Source of the DNA: Actinomycetota bacterium
Lineage (GTDB): Bacteria; Actinomycetota; Aquicultoria; Aquicultorales; Aquicultoraceae
Length of the DNA: 64,000 bases
Reading direction: 5' to 3'
Assembly: GCA_018333515.1 (NCBI GenBank)
Contig: JAGXSZ010000022.1
Span: 62,001 to 126,000 of the forward strand
Shown: positions 1-8,407 of the stretch, one piece after another
Layout: every line of letters starts with the position of its first letter
How positions within the stretch are numbered: position 1 is the stretch's first letter
Program-made: the position numbers and the translations under genes
Notes under the pieces: generated by a model
Told to the model about the DNA's origin: nothing
What the model saw: only the letters and a program-made list of their open reading frames with translations
Database searches by the model: none

Positions 1-2158
1 AGATTAAGGCGGTTAGAGCTTTGCCTTCTGCAGAATTGAGCGCATGAAATACAGCGTCTTTATTTTCATCTTTGCTGGGACTTATCCTTTCTAATACAAT
101 AAACAGGATTTCCTTAGCTAAAGGAATATGTTTTCCGTCAAAAGCCCAGCTATCTTTCCGAGTGCCTTCCTGGATAAGCTCAGAAACCGATCCTGCGACC
201 CACTCATGTGTTGCATGCCAATCATCATCTGCAGCTTTCAATGCATCGCTCCAGAACTCTTCTCGATCAATGTAGGATTTTACAAACGCTAATAAAGCGC
301 CCCAATCAATTGGAGCTTCGTTTTTCCATGCTTCTCTTAAGCCTGCAAGAATGTCATAGACATAGAGATAGCTGGTATTAATGTATGGGCTTAAATCTTC
401 TGTGAACTTGTCTGGATTCTCCTGTACAGTAGACCTTAAAGTATCAGATAAACCGCCAATAGTCGGTCCTTCCCAGAAATTTTCTGTCTTGAATACCGCT
501 AGATAGTCTGCAATTTCTTTATTAGACATTCTAAGTAGTTGTTCATTTGCAAGTGGAGATGGTCCTGACCCCCACTGAGTCATCACTTCCCCAATCGAAG
601 CACTTAATTTAACATTAGCACCTGTATCTTTCTGCAAATTATCATAGCGCTCTTTGAATATTGGAACCGCTGAAAGAGCATCATAACGTTTCTGTTTCCA
701 CAATTTTAGATATTCGTTGGGATCGTCTGTAACTAATGGGTATCTGGGTCCGTTCTCAATCAATGCCTGCAACAAGGTTTGCTGCTCAGGGGTCAACTCT
801 TTTAGTTGTTCAAGAATGTGCCTTAATTCATCTCCGAAGAATTCGCCTTCAATTACAAAACTGCCCAACTCACTTGTAAGAAGTGCCCAGAATAGAGCAG
901 AATAAGTTTCGAAATTCCTGCCGATTATGTACATGGCGAGCTTTGGGAAAAAAAAGTAATCTTGACTCATTAGGTTATTTAGTATACTAATTGTCGTGGT
1001 GGTATCGGCGTGTGCTTTTGCGTTTAAGACATTCTTTAGCGTATATACAAGAAGGTCTAACGCCGATGAAAAATGCTCTATATGCTTATCTTGGGAATAA
1101 AGCGAATGATAAGTCTCACCATTAAATAGATTCCTGTGAGCATTCGAGATTCTTCTTTTAAGCTCAGCCGAATCGACTTTCTTAAATAAAGGGTCTTTTT
1201 CTAATTCGCTATATGTATGCTTAATAAATTCATCCCTAGTGCATTTCTTTGTTCTTAATTCTTTAATTAGCGTGCCCTCAATTTTATTCCCTTGTATAAA
1301 ATCGCCAATTAACTCTTCAGGCTTCTTTGTACTAATATCTAATATTTGAAGTAGACAACTGGTGTCATCCTCTTTTAGAGATAAAAGGATTTGTTGAGAG
1401 TCAATCTCTAGATCGATATCGGCATGGCTAACTTTTAAAAGAGCTTCAACCTTGTTAATAAGATTCTCTATCAACTCTCGTGAGCAATGTCTACCGATTG
1501 CTTCTTTGCACTGATTGATTGCCTTGAGATACCAATAGCGATCAACGGCTAATTCTTGTTCTTTTGCTCGATCATATTTCGAGCTACCTTTTGCTTCTGA
1601 AGCTGGCTTGATAGTTGTAATTAAATCGAATATCATTTCCGCTTTTTTGATATCATCTGGGGTTGGTGACCCCGGCAGAAACTTTGGTAATAATTTTGTG
1701 GCAATGTCATGGCTTATAAAATCTGAACCAAATTTTGAGGAAACCCATGCCCTTAAATGATCAAGCGTATCCAAAGGTATTAGCTCGTTGGGTACTTTTA
1801 GCAGTATCTTTATAAAGAACCAGAAAGTGCGATAATTGTCTTTTCCTGAGGCCGTAACTTCATTGATGATACCGAGAATCTCTCTAATATATAACTCATA
1901 GTCGGGAATTGCTATGTTTTCTGCGACCTTCTCAAGATATGGTAAGACATTCCATTGTGGAACAGAAAAGTAACCTTCCTCTTCAGCAGGAATTACGCCC
2001 GGAGCATTGGCGACGGAAAAGTAGCCTTCATTTTTTAAGGGCATAAGCCATTTTATATCCCATTTATCGCCTGAGATTTTATCAAAGAAATAGTTCTCAT
2101 ATGAGATATCTTCTTTAATTAAATTTAGAGCAGCTTGCTCTTTTGGGTTAAGCGCCAT
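1..2158 (-). CDS. Large SIR2-associated protein of unknown function (C-terminus cut by window edge)
   Basis: An open frame of 719 codons runs from an ATG at 2158 to the left edge without a stop. The start overlaps the stop of the SIR2 gene as TAATG, so the two are translationally coupled. The N-terminus has a tryptophan/glycine-rich stretch (WDIKWLMPLKNEGYF near residue 33, EEEGYFSVPQWNVLPYLEKV near 60). The rest looks almost wholly alpha-helical, possibly HEAT/ARM-like repeats. I see no Walker A motif, nuclease motif or membrane segment in the visible part. By position it could be the sensor or regulator that controls the SIR2 enzyme, as in other two-gene SIR2 defence systems; this is inference. 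I do not recognise the family. Base composition is AT-rich like the SIR2 gene and unlike the core genes. Confidence 0.85.
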   Translation of the reverse strand, partial: MALNPKEQAALNLIKEDISYENYFFDKISGDKWDIKWLMPLKNEGYFSVANAPGVIPAEEEGYFSVPQWNVLPYLEKVAENIAIPDYELYIREILGIINEVTASGKDNYRTFWFFIKILLKVPNELIPLDTLDHLRAWVSSKFGSDFISHDIATKLLPKFLPGSPTPDDIKKAEMIFDLITTIKPASEAKGSSKYDRAKEQELAVDRYWYLKAINQCKEAIGRHCSRELIENLINKVEALLKVSHADIDLEIDSQQILLSLKEDDTSCLLQILDISTKKPEELIGDFIQGNKIEGTLIKELRTKKCTRDEFIKHTYSELEKDPLFKKVDSAELKRRISNAHRNLFNGETYHSLYSQDKHIEHFSSALDLLVYTLKNVLNAKAHADTTTTISILNNLMSQDYFFFPKLAMYIIGRNFETYSALFWALLTSELGSFVIEGEFFGDELRHILEQLKELTPEQQTLLQALIENGPRYPLVTDDPNEYLKLWKQKRYDALSAVPIFKERYDNLQKDTGANVKLSASIGEVMTQWGSGPSPLANEQLLRMSNKEIADYLAVFKTENFWEGPTIGGLSDTLRSTVQENPDKFTEDLSPYINTSYLYVYDILAGLREAWKNEAPIDWGALLAFVKSYIDREEFWSDALKAADDDWHATHEWVAGSVSELIQEGTRKDSWAFDGKHIPLAKEILFIVLERISPSKDENKDAVFHALNSAEGKALTALI

Positions 2159-3153
2159 TACAAAGCCTCATCAATTATATTTCTTCTGTCTAGGAATTTT
2201 TGCGGTTTTGATTTTATGCCGATTATTTTCGCCCATTCTTCAATTACAGCATCTAGATGTTCATGGCCGTTTTGACCAATTGGATACGAAATTAGATTTA
2301 TGCCTAGCTTTTCATAATATGTTTTGTGAAACCTTAGTAAATTGATTTCTTCTTCAAAAATCGGATAAAGCATATAATGCCTAAGCTCTTGGCTGGCAAC
2401 CCTGGACTTATTTATCATGAATTCCAATATCTCATACTCTTCAAGACCATATCCGACAAAAAGTACTGTGTAGTTATTAAAAATCTTTGTTAATAAAACA
2501 GCTGGGTTCTTATCGGTCTCATATAACCTTAAATAATCATCTACTGTTATGATCAAACTTCTCTCATCAATAGCGCTTCCATGGAGATGAATAACGTTAC
2601 CATTCGTTAACTCTGAAATTAGAAGCTCCTTTTCTAGATATAGAACTTTGCCTTTAGTCGGCTTTGTTGAGATTGTTGTTGGGTCGATGGATGGGTCAAT
2701 TTCAGTGCTTACAGGAGTTAACCGGTTTTTAACAAATTCATCTAAGTTCCCGTCATAGTTCGTGGTTACATATATGGCATTCATGTCATATATGTTTTTA
2801 AAGATGTTGTATTTGGTCTTTAATCTCGGTTTTGGATCAAGAAAGGCTTTATTATCGGGTGGCCCAATTCCATTCTTTTCAAGGATACTCCGACATATTG
2901 AAAGAATTTTTCTTGTATCTAGCTTTTTCAAATTTACGTATTCATGATAGTTAATACATTTCTTCTCATAGACGTATTGCAAGTGTTTCTCTGCAAATTC
3001 ACGCCAAGAAGGACAACCAATAAGCCTGGACACTCCAGCTCCCACAAAGATGACCAGCCTGCCCCTAGATGCCGCTTTTATAATTTCTTCAGGCACAATA
3101 GGAATATCTAGAATATTTGCAATTGAAGTAATCATCTCTTCCGGCTTCTTCAT
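2158..3153 (-). CDS. SIR2-like domain protein (predicted NAD-consuming defence effector)
   Basis: 331 residues with the hallmarks of the SIR2_2 family: VIFVGAGVSR (GAGxS nucleotide-binding loop, about residue 34), GCPSW, VTTNYD (about 129, the TTNxD motif with catalytic Asn/Asp), HLHGS (about 190, catalytic His) and FVGYGLEEYEI (about 232). Stand-alone bacterial SIR2 proteins of this type usually hydrolyse NAD+ during abortive infection when a partner senses phage. No other effector domain is fused to it. An AGAGGT ribosome site lies 6 nt before the ATG. It follows the restriction endonuclease gene by 89 bp and is coupled to a large downstream gene by a TAATG overlap. NADase activity and defence are inferred from family and context. 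Confidence 0.87.
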   Translation of the reverse strand: MKKPEEMITSIANILDIPIVPEEIIKAASRGRLVIFVGAGVSRLIGCPSWREFAEKHLQYVYEKKCINYHEYVNLKKLDTRKILSICRSILEKNGIGPPDNKAFLDPKPRLKTKYNIFKNIYDMNAIYVTTNYDGNLDEFVKNRLTPVSTEIDPSIDPTTISTKPTKGKVLYLEKELLISELTNGNVIHLHGSAIDERSLIITVDDYLRLYETDKNPAVLLTKIFNNYTVLFVGYGLEEYEILEFMINKSRVASQELRHYMLYPIFEEEINLLRFHKTYYEKLGINLISYPIGQNGHEHLDAVIEEWAKIIGIKSKPQKFLDRRNIIDEAL

Positions 3154-3204
3154 ATGCTGACCTCTAAATCAAGAAGATTAGTTTGATTAACGAATATTCT
3201 GACT

Positions 3205-3231
3205 TCTTAGAAATAAATAGCCGCCCGCTAT
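3205..3231 (-). terminator. Possible weak terminator between restriction endonuclease and SIR2 genes
   Basis: On the minus strand a 5-bp stem ATAGC/GCTAT with a GC-rich 5-nt loop is followed by TTATTTCT. It sits 12 nt after the stop of the upstream gene. The stem is short, so this is tentative; if real, the SIR2 pair is a separate transcription unit from the R-M genes. Confidence 0.3.
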
Positions 3232-3242
3232 AATGGGAATTA

Positions 3243-4205
3243 TTACTCATCAGCACCGTTTTCTTTAGGTTCAATAGCGATTTCCTCTAGTGTCTGGCCT
3301 TTCCTACTAAGGAGATCCCAAAGGTCGGAATAAAAGAAGTGGTCGATGGTCTTAATGTGCTGAGCAAGGAGAGTATCATCAATCATATTAGGGCGGATAT
3401 CACAGTAATATACACCGTCAAGAGGATTTAACTTAATGGTGTATGCTTTAAAGTGCCCCGGCAAGAATGTCGAACTAATCCCATATTCATTATCAAGTCT
3501 AGTCTTTTTGCGTTGTACATCATTTAGAAATATGGCGATATGAGGTAAATCTGTATTGGTAAGCCTGTTGTAAAGAAACTTATCCATGAATACTTTATCA
3601 ATCCGGTCTTTACTAGATGTTTTCACGGAACCTATAATCTTCAATTCATCGCCAGTACTTAAAAGCAGATCATGTTGATAACTAGATTTAAACAGTACTG
3701 CCCCGTTCTTATCTTTAACTGGAACCTGCATTGTTCCCGACACACAATCAACACCCAATGACACGATTAGCAACCTAATCAGTCTTTCGAATAAATCTCC
3801 GTTGACCTTTCGGGCTTTGTTTGATTGTCCAGCTGGTAGTGCATCAAGTGTTGCTCCTATGGATTGTTGGACAGTATAAATCGTACGAATGACGTTCTCA
3901 CGTAGGTCATTAGAGGGTTGCTCGCCATCCTTTATCTGAGACATAGTAAGTTTGAACTGCTCTACTGCATTGGAGAAACTCTCAGCATCATACATCATGT
4001 TAGAATTCAGTGGTCTCGTTATGTTAAAGCTACCATCTTTTCGATATTGGAAGAATTGATAATGAAGCTCATTTTGTGAAATAATCCGGGCTTGCAATCC
4101 TGTCTCGATAAACTCTAAATACTTAGCACAAAACGATATGTAGTTATCAACAGAACGAAATCGCTCTTTGTTGGTAACATATGTTAGGAGTTGAGTGAGC
4201 TTCAT
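3243..4205 (-). CDS. Candidate type II restriction endonuclease
   Basis: 320 residues. The gene starts inside the stop of the adjacent DNA methyltransferase (ATGA overlap), the normal arrangement of a type II R-M pair. A candidate PD-(D/E)xK core is visible: NGDLFE with an acidic residue at about 140, then QHDLLL (Asp about 179), a beta strand, and GSVKTSS with Lys about 195, where Ser replaces the usual acidic residue before xK. The N-terminal half is helical and has no recognisable motif. Recognition sequence cannot be told from the sequence. The call rests mainly on the pairing with the methyltransferase; fold assignment is tentative. Composition is AT-rich, consistent with acquisition. 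Confidence 0.7.
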   Translation of the reverse strand: MKLTQLLTYVTNKERFRSVDNYISFCAKYLEFIETGLQARIISQNELHYQFFQYRKDGSFNITRPLNSNMMYDAESFSNAVEQFKLTMSQIKDGEQPSNDLRENVIRTIYTVQQSIGATLDALPAGQSNKARKVNGDLFERLIRLLIVSLGVDCVSGTMQVPVKDKNGAVLFKSSYQHDLLLSTGDELKIIGSVKTSSKDRIDKVFMDKFLYNRLTNTDLPHIAIFLNDVQRKKTRLDNEYGISSTFLPGHFKAYTIKLNPLDGVYYCDIRPNMIDDTLLAQHIKTIDHFFYSDLWDLLSRKGQTLEEIAIEPKENGADE

Positions 4206-5305
4206 CGTATAGATTCCCTTCGTTCTGCGGTTTTTCGGTCAAAAGCTATCCATGCGTCTTTTGTCATACGACGAACATTTTCAAGCCTTTCGATTGCCCA
4301 TTTATTATACTCTTCATTCATATCACATCCCATCCAACGTCTATTAAGCTGTTCTGCAACAACAAGTGTCGTTCCAGAACCCGAAAACGGGTCAATAATT
4401 AGCTCGCCTTCGTTTGACGATGCAAGAACAAACTTACGCAATAGTTCCTCGGGCTTTTGGGTAGGGTGTGGGGTTTTTTCTCCCATGCCATTACAGGTAG
4501 TTGGAATATCGATAACGTCTTTAGGTTTAGCGCCTTTCGGATGCGGTATCCAATTATCACGCTTGGTATTTGCACCATTACCATATTGACTCGTTATCGC
4601 TTGTGGGTGTGAAGGATATTTAAGCGTATGTGCGCCATAAGGTGTGCGCACATCATCAATATTCAATTTTGTAGCATCAGATTTACGAAAGTGCATGATG
4701 CTTTCATGTGATCTACCCCAATCTTTACCTAGGTTAGCTTTATTCTTGTAATGCCAAATAAGCCAACGGCAATGTTTAAAGAATTTGGATGCTGGGTGTC
4801 TTAGGTCTGCAAGAATTTCAGAAAACCCACAAATATATAGGGACCCTGTATGTTTTAGCACACGAGATGCTTGGCTAATCCATTGTATAGACCACTCGAT
4901 ATATTGCTCTTGGTTTTCAAAGTTGTCCCAATCCGCTTTCTTGATATTATAGGGTGGATCAGCAAAGACGAGATCGACGCTCGCATCTTCTAAAGATTCG
5001 AGCCAATCAATCGAATCACCACGATACAAGCGCCCGTTCGGATGCTCATATTGCAGTTGTACTCCGTTTGGGGTTGACCGTAAGAAAAAACGTTTATCTT
5101 TAGCTGACAGTAGCGCTTCATTTGTATCAAAAAGAGTATCTTGGCCTTTCACTAAATATCTTTTTACTCTTTCATGTATTTCTGAAGATATGGCTGGCAC
5201 CACAATAGAAAGGCTTTCTTCATTTTCAGACAATATTAATTTCGAAGAAAGCTCTTTTTGCTTATCCTCACAACCCTCTATGTACTGATTTTTCTTTTTA
5301 GCCAT
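4202..5305 (-). CDS. Beta-class site-specific DNA amino-methyltransferase (N6-adenine or N4-cytosine)
   Basis: 367 residues. Catalytic motif IV VFADPPYNIKKADWD (DPPY at 116-119) precedes the SAM-binding motif I DPFSGSGTT (305-313), and HPTQKP lies at 280-285. This motif order defines the beta class of amino-methyltransferases, which make N6-methyladenine or N4-methylcytosine, not 5-methylcytosine. It should protect host DNA from the overlapping downstream endonuclease. Start: ATG at 5305 preceded by GGAGAG. The first ~75 residues are a lysine-rich extension without motifs. The gene is the first of its operon after a 404 bp gap. Confidence 0.92.
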   Translation of the reverse strand: MAKKKNQYIEGCEDKQKELSSKLILSENEESLSIVVPAISSEIHERVKRYLVKGQDTLFDTNEALLSAKDKRFFLRSTPNGVQLQYEHPNGRLYRGDSIDWLESLEDASVDLVFADPPYNIKKADWDNFENQEQYIEWSIQWISQASRVLKHTGSLYICGFSEILADLRHPASKFFKHCRWLIWHYKNKANLGKDWGRSHESIMHFRKSDATKLNIDDVRTPYGAHTLKYPSHPQAITSQYGNGANTKRDNWIPHPKGAKPKDVIDIPTTCNGMGEKTPHPTQKPEELLRKFVLASSNEGELIIDPFSGSGTTLVVAEQLNRRWMGCDMNEEYNKWAIERLENVRRMTKDAWIAFDRKTAERRESIR

Positions 5306-5709
5306 TAATTCTCTCCGCTGGGCTTACGAACTTTTCTTAAACCATTAATCGTAATATTCATTAAGGGTTTATAAAGGCATTATAATTTACTGTACTTATT
5401 ATACAAGCAATTTTACACTGACAAAATAACATGTTAAGCTGCTATGTTTTAGCCCTTGATTATCTATTAACAACCCGAACTATTGTCAAATGTTGTGGAT
5501 CGCATCCTAAGCCACGGCCCTTTCTCTTAACTTCGTAAGTTCGATTCCGTCTTGGAAGACAACGTCCTCCCGCACTTCAGTCGTTTGGGGAAAAGTAAAT
5601 GCTCAAGAATGCCCTACAGCGGATGCCCGTCCGGCAATGGGCATTGCGCTTTGACGTTCAACGGGTGGCGGCATAAATCCACTTCTCTTCCTTTAGCCCT
5701 GGATATAAC
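5306..5709. other. Gene-free gap between Vsr-like gene and R-M operon
   Basis: 404 bp with no convincing reading frame. It must hold the promoter of the methyltransferase operon in its AT-rich left part (about 5306-5500). The right part is GC-richer and contains a 6-bp inverted repeat ATGCCC/GGGCAT at about 5623-5645, downstream of the Vsr-like gene, without a following T-run. The composition change inside this gap marks the edge of the AT-rich acquired DNA. Confidence 0.5.
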
Positions 5710-6168
5710 TTAATCGCCTTGGTTCCGCTCGATTCGCTTGAGCATCGACTGGAGTCTTTTGATCCATGATTCCCCTTTGACGTCATGCTCCCAAACACGC
5801 ATTACATGATAACCTTCTTTGCGCATTTTTCTACGCACCCGGTTGTCTCTTTTTCGGTTAGCTTCGATTTTTTCTGTCCAAAACTCGATTTGTGATTTTG
5901 GAATGCGTCCATGGATTGGACAACCATGCCAAAAGCACCCATCGACAAAAAGGGCGAGTTTGCATTTAGCGAAATATATATCCGGCTTACCCGGCTGACT
6001 CGCGGGGTGTTTCTCCCAACCGGTTATCTTGTGCTCGTGTAAAGAAGCTTCCACTGCTTGCTCTGTTGATTTAGCACCCATACTTCGCACTTTTGACATC
6101 AGTGCCGATCGCTCCGCTTTGGTGAGCGGGTCAAACACGTTTTCTTTCTGATTCATTCTACCAATCAT
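5710..6168 (-). CDS. Vsr-like (very-short-patch repair family) endonuclease
   Basis: 152 residues and close to normal Vsr length. Visible family motifs: LTKAERSALMSKVRS near 15, KPDIYF (61-66), FVDGCFWHGCP (74-84, with metal-site Asp/His and zinc-type Cys/His) and VMRVWEHDV (122-130). Known Vsr enzymes nick 5' of T in T:G mismatches that arise from 5-methylcytosine deamination. Here the only methyltransferase in view is an amino-methyltransferase, so the usual substrate source is absent. The start at 6168 overlaps the kinase gene by 11 nt; an alternative ATG at 6156 starts 2 nt past the kinase stop. Either way the gene is translationally linked to the TerY-P triad. Confidence 0.87.
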   Translation of the reverse strand: MIGRMNQKENVFDPLTKAERSALMSKVRSMGAKSTEQAVEASLHEHKITGWEKHPASQPGKPDIYFAKCKLALFVDGCFWHGCPIHGRIPKSQIEFWTEKIEANRKRDNRVRRKMRKEGYHVMRVWEHDVKGESWIKRLQSMLKRIERNQGD

Positions 6169-7603
6169 CCGTACCGGAACGTATTATGTGGATTCCAAGC
6201 ACGAGAAGGAATGCATACGCCATGACTTGGACTAGAAATATTTCAGAATCGTCTATGGACGGGTCGAATTGGTTGAATCCATATACTCCATATTTGTAGA
6301 GCATGAAGGCGGCGTATAGGGCTATAATACCCCCGAGCATCTGCGCAAAACCCACCCAAATGTTTCTCGATAGGACGCGGTGCTTCCTTGGGCTTTTTCG
6401 AGGTACTCTCGAACGCCCGTATCCTTGCGGCGATGTTTGCGCGGGTCCTGTTGCCGGCGTAAGCGTTTGCGATTGCCCCTGCGCCGATTCCTCCGGCAAC
6501 TCAGGGACGTATTTTGCCGCGATAAGCTCGATTTGTTGTCCGGCATAAAAAGGCTTCGGAAAGTAATCCTTGCCCAGGCTGAGCAAGGTTTGACACCAGG
6601 GGCAATCGTTAAGATGATTGCCATACCAGTGATATTCATTCTGCGAGCATTGTTTTAACTTTACACCCTCGGCTTTTAGCGCGTCGAACCACTCTATTGC
6701 CGTCGGTCGCCTTAAAGGGTCTGTGTGACCCTCGACAAAACACCGGTTAAACAAAGCCCTTATAGACGGCGGAATTATGTCGTATGGAAGCGCGTAGCTG
6801 GGAGGTTCGATGCCCTTGATGTGCGCGGCATACGGGAAGTACCCCTTCTTTATCTTTTCCTCCGGCGATGGAGCGTCATCGACGAGAGGGCCTCTCGCCT
6901 GATAGGGATGGACTCCGTTCGACAAAAACTTGAAGACTACGATAGCCAGGGCAAACAAATCCGAGTAGTATCGGTCATAATCGTTGGTCCTGAAATCGGC
7001 ACCCATCAGTTCGGGCGGCAAGAATTCACCGCTACCAACCCGGGTATAATATGTAATTCCAGACACACTATCTTTAACTTGGAACGAGTCGCAATCTATT
7101 ATCGATACCAGGGCACTTGGAGATACGAGAATATTGGTCTCCCTTAAATCCCCGATGCGATGCCCTTTCTCGTGCAGGGCCGCCACCGCGCTCGCCATAT
7201 TGAACGCCGCGGTAAACAAATGCTGCCAGGTAAAGCTTCCGCCAAACGCTTTTAGCCTATCGGACGGGTCAAAATATTTATGGGTCTCCTGAAATGTCTT
7301 TGTGTCTATCAGGGGCATCGTGTAGCCGACAAACCAGCTTCTGCCTGAGTCGCTATAGAGGACATCTTCGGGCCAGCCAATGGAGCGATGCCTCGCGTCG
7401 GGAGACGGGTCGTCAGGCGGGTTTTCCACCATGCTCAATACTTTCTGGTGGAGTTCCGCTGTGACTTTTCGCGAGTGATAAATCTTGGCGCAACTGCCGT
7501 CGTTGCCGATGATTTCGTAGATAGAGCCCTCGCCGCCGCTCTTGCCGGTGCTTCTTAATCCGATTTTCTCGCCCTTTAGGGTATAGACCGTAAGCGTTGA
7601 CAT
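6158..7603 (-). CDS. Divergent serine/threonine kinase of a TerY-P triad, membrane-anchored
   Basis: 481 residues. The N-terminal ~330 form a protein-kinase-like domain with a glycine-rich loop (GKSGGEGSIYE, about 20-30), an invariant-Lys candidate in CAKIYH, a variant catalytic loop HRIGDLRETNIL (about 146-157) and IIDCDSFQV in place of DFG. This variant is typical of kinases that sit with vWA and PP2C genes. A CxxC pair (CPWC, about 346) suggests a zinc knuckle. A Pro/Ser/Gln-rich linker follows, then two membrane helices (about 420-445 and 460-477). The gene lies 3 nt after the phosphatase stop. TerY-P modules are known from tellurite/stress systems and a reported anti-phage system; the kinase target is unknown. 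Confidence 0.86.
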   Translation of the reverse strand: MSTLTVYTLKGEKIGLRSTGKSGGEGSIYEIIGNDGSCAKIYHSRKVTAELHQKVLSMVENPPDDPSPDARHRSIGWPEDVLYSDSGRSWFVGYTMPLIDTKTFQETHKYFDPSDRLKAFGGSFTWQHLFTAAFNMASAVAALHEKGHRIGDLRETNILVSPSALVSIIDCDSFQVKDSVSGITYYTRVGSGEFLPPELMGADFRTNDYDRYYSDLFALAIVVFKFLSNGVHPYQARGPLVDDAPSPEEKIKKGYFPYAAHIKGIEPPSYALPYDIIPPSIRALFNRCFVEGHTDPLRRPTAIEWFDALKAEGVKLKQCSQNEYHWYGNHLNDCPWCQTLLSLGKDYFPKPFYAGQQIELIAAKYVPELPEESAQGQSQTLTPATGPAQTSPQGYGRSRVPRKSPRKHRVLSRNIWVGFAQMLGGIIALYAAFMLYKYGVYGFNQFDPSIDDSEIFLVQVMAYAFLLVLGIHIIRSGTDDW

Positions 7604-7606
7604 CGG

Positions 7607-8392
7607 CTACGTTCCTTTGGGCAGAATGCCGAGAACTAACGTCTTATCGTCCTCTGAATGTTCGCTTAATTTATCGGACGCGAGTAAATCGCGGATATCC
7701 TGATTTGCCGGCTCGAAATCATCGACCTGCGCGGCATACTTAAAGAGCGGTCTGAAAAAGCCTTCGAACGGTGTGTAGCAATTATCGGCTTTTTTCAATC
7801 CGGCTCGTTGGCAGCCGTCGGTAAAGAGCGCGATTCCGTTTACGCCCGAGATTATTGGTGTGGTGTTAAGCGATCGCTCCCAATCGATGCTGGTAAGCGG
7901 CGTGACCTCGTTGGTATATTCGGATTCCCCCGGTCCCGCGATGAGTTGAAGACCATTATCCGAGTCGGCGACGAGCGCGCCGTCCCCTATATGAACGGCC
8001 GCGACCGAATCCCTGAGGGTAACGACGACGAGAAGTGTGCATGCTAAATCGCGGAGGCTATATCCTTCGGTCTTGGCTTTATTCTCCAGCGCTCTCCTAG
8101 CAGCCGTTACCGCGTCACGCGCCAGGGTTGCGATATCCACACCTTCCGGCGCTGTCTGTATGGCTTTTTCCGCGTTCATTATTGCGCTTCTTACTGCTAA
8201 ATCAGCTCCAATATCGGCTTTCGACGCACTGCCAAGCCCATCCGCGACAGCGGCAACCGCGAAATCTTCGTCGATTGTCTTAAAAGCAAATGAATCTTGA
8301 CACGGCATGTTCAACCGGACGTGAAGCGGGCCTACGACCGACGCGCCAAAAAAATACGGCGTCGTTAATGGCCGAGTTGAATCTTTTTTCAA
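7607..8392 (-). CDS. PP2C-family serine/threonine phosphatase of a TerY-P triad
   Basis: 261 residues. Motifs of the metal-dependent PP2C_2 family: NMPCQDSFA (about 28-36), VAAVADGLGSAS (about 46-57, metal-binding DG), CTLLVVV, AVHIGDGALV (about 131-140) and ALFTDGC (about 188-194), followed by SEHSEDDKTLV (metal-binding DD). It should remove phosphates placed by the adjacent kinase. The gene lies 15 nt after the vWA gene stop and 3 nt before the kinase start, so all three are one operon. Confidence 0.9.
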   Translation of the reverse strand: MKKDSTRPLTTPYFFGASVVGPLHVRLNMPCQDSFAFKTIDEDFAVAAVADGLGSASKADIGADLAVRSAIMNAEKAIQTAPEGVDIATLARDAVTAARRALENKAKTEGYSLRDLACTLLVVVTLRDSVAAVHIGDGALVADSDNGLQLIAGPGESEYTNEVTPLTSIDWERSLNTTPIISGVNGIALFTDGCQRAGLKKADNCYTPFEGFFRPLFKYAAQVDDFEPANQDIRDLLASDKLSEHSEDDKTLVLGILPKGT

Positions 8393-8407
8393 CCATATCC
8401 TCCTGCG

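Noticed and set aside
5535-5560. AAGTTCGATTCC, resembling a tRNA T-loop or att core
   Set aside because: The flanks do not pair as a T-stem and no acceptor or anticodon arm is present, so no tRNA or attachment site is claimed.
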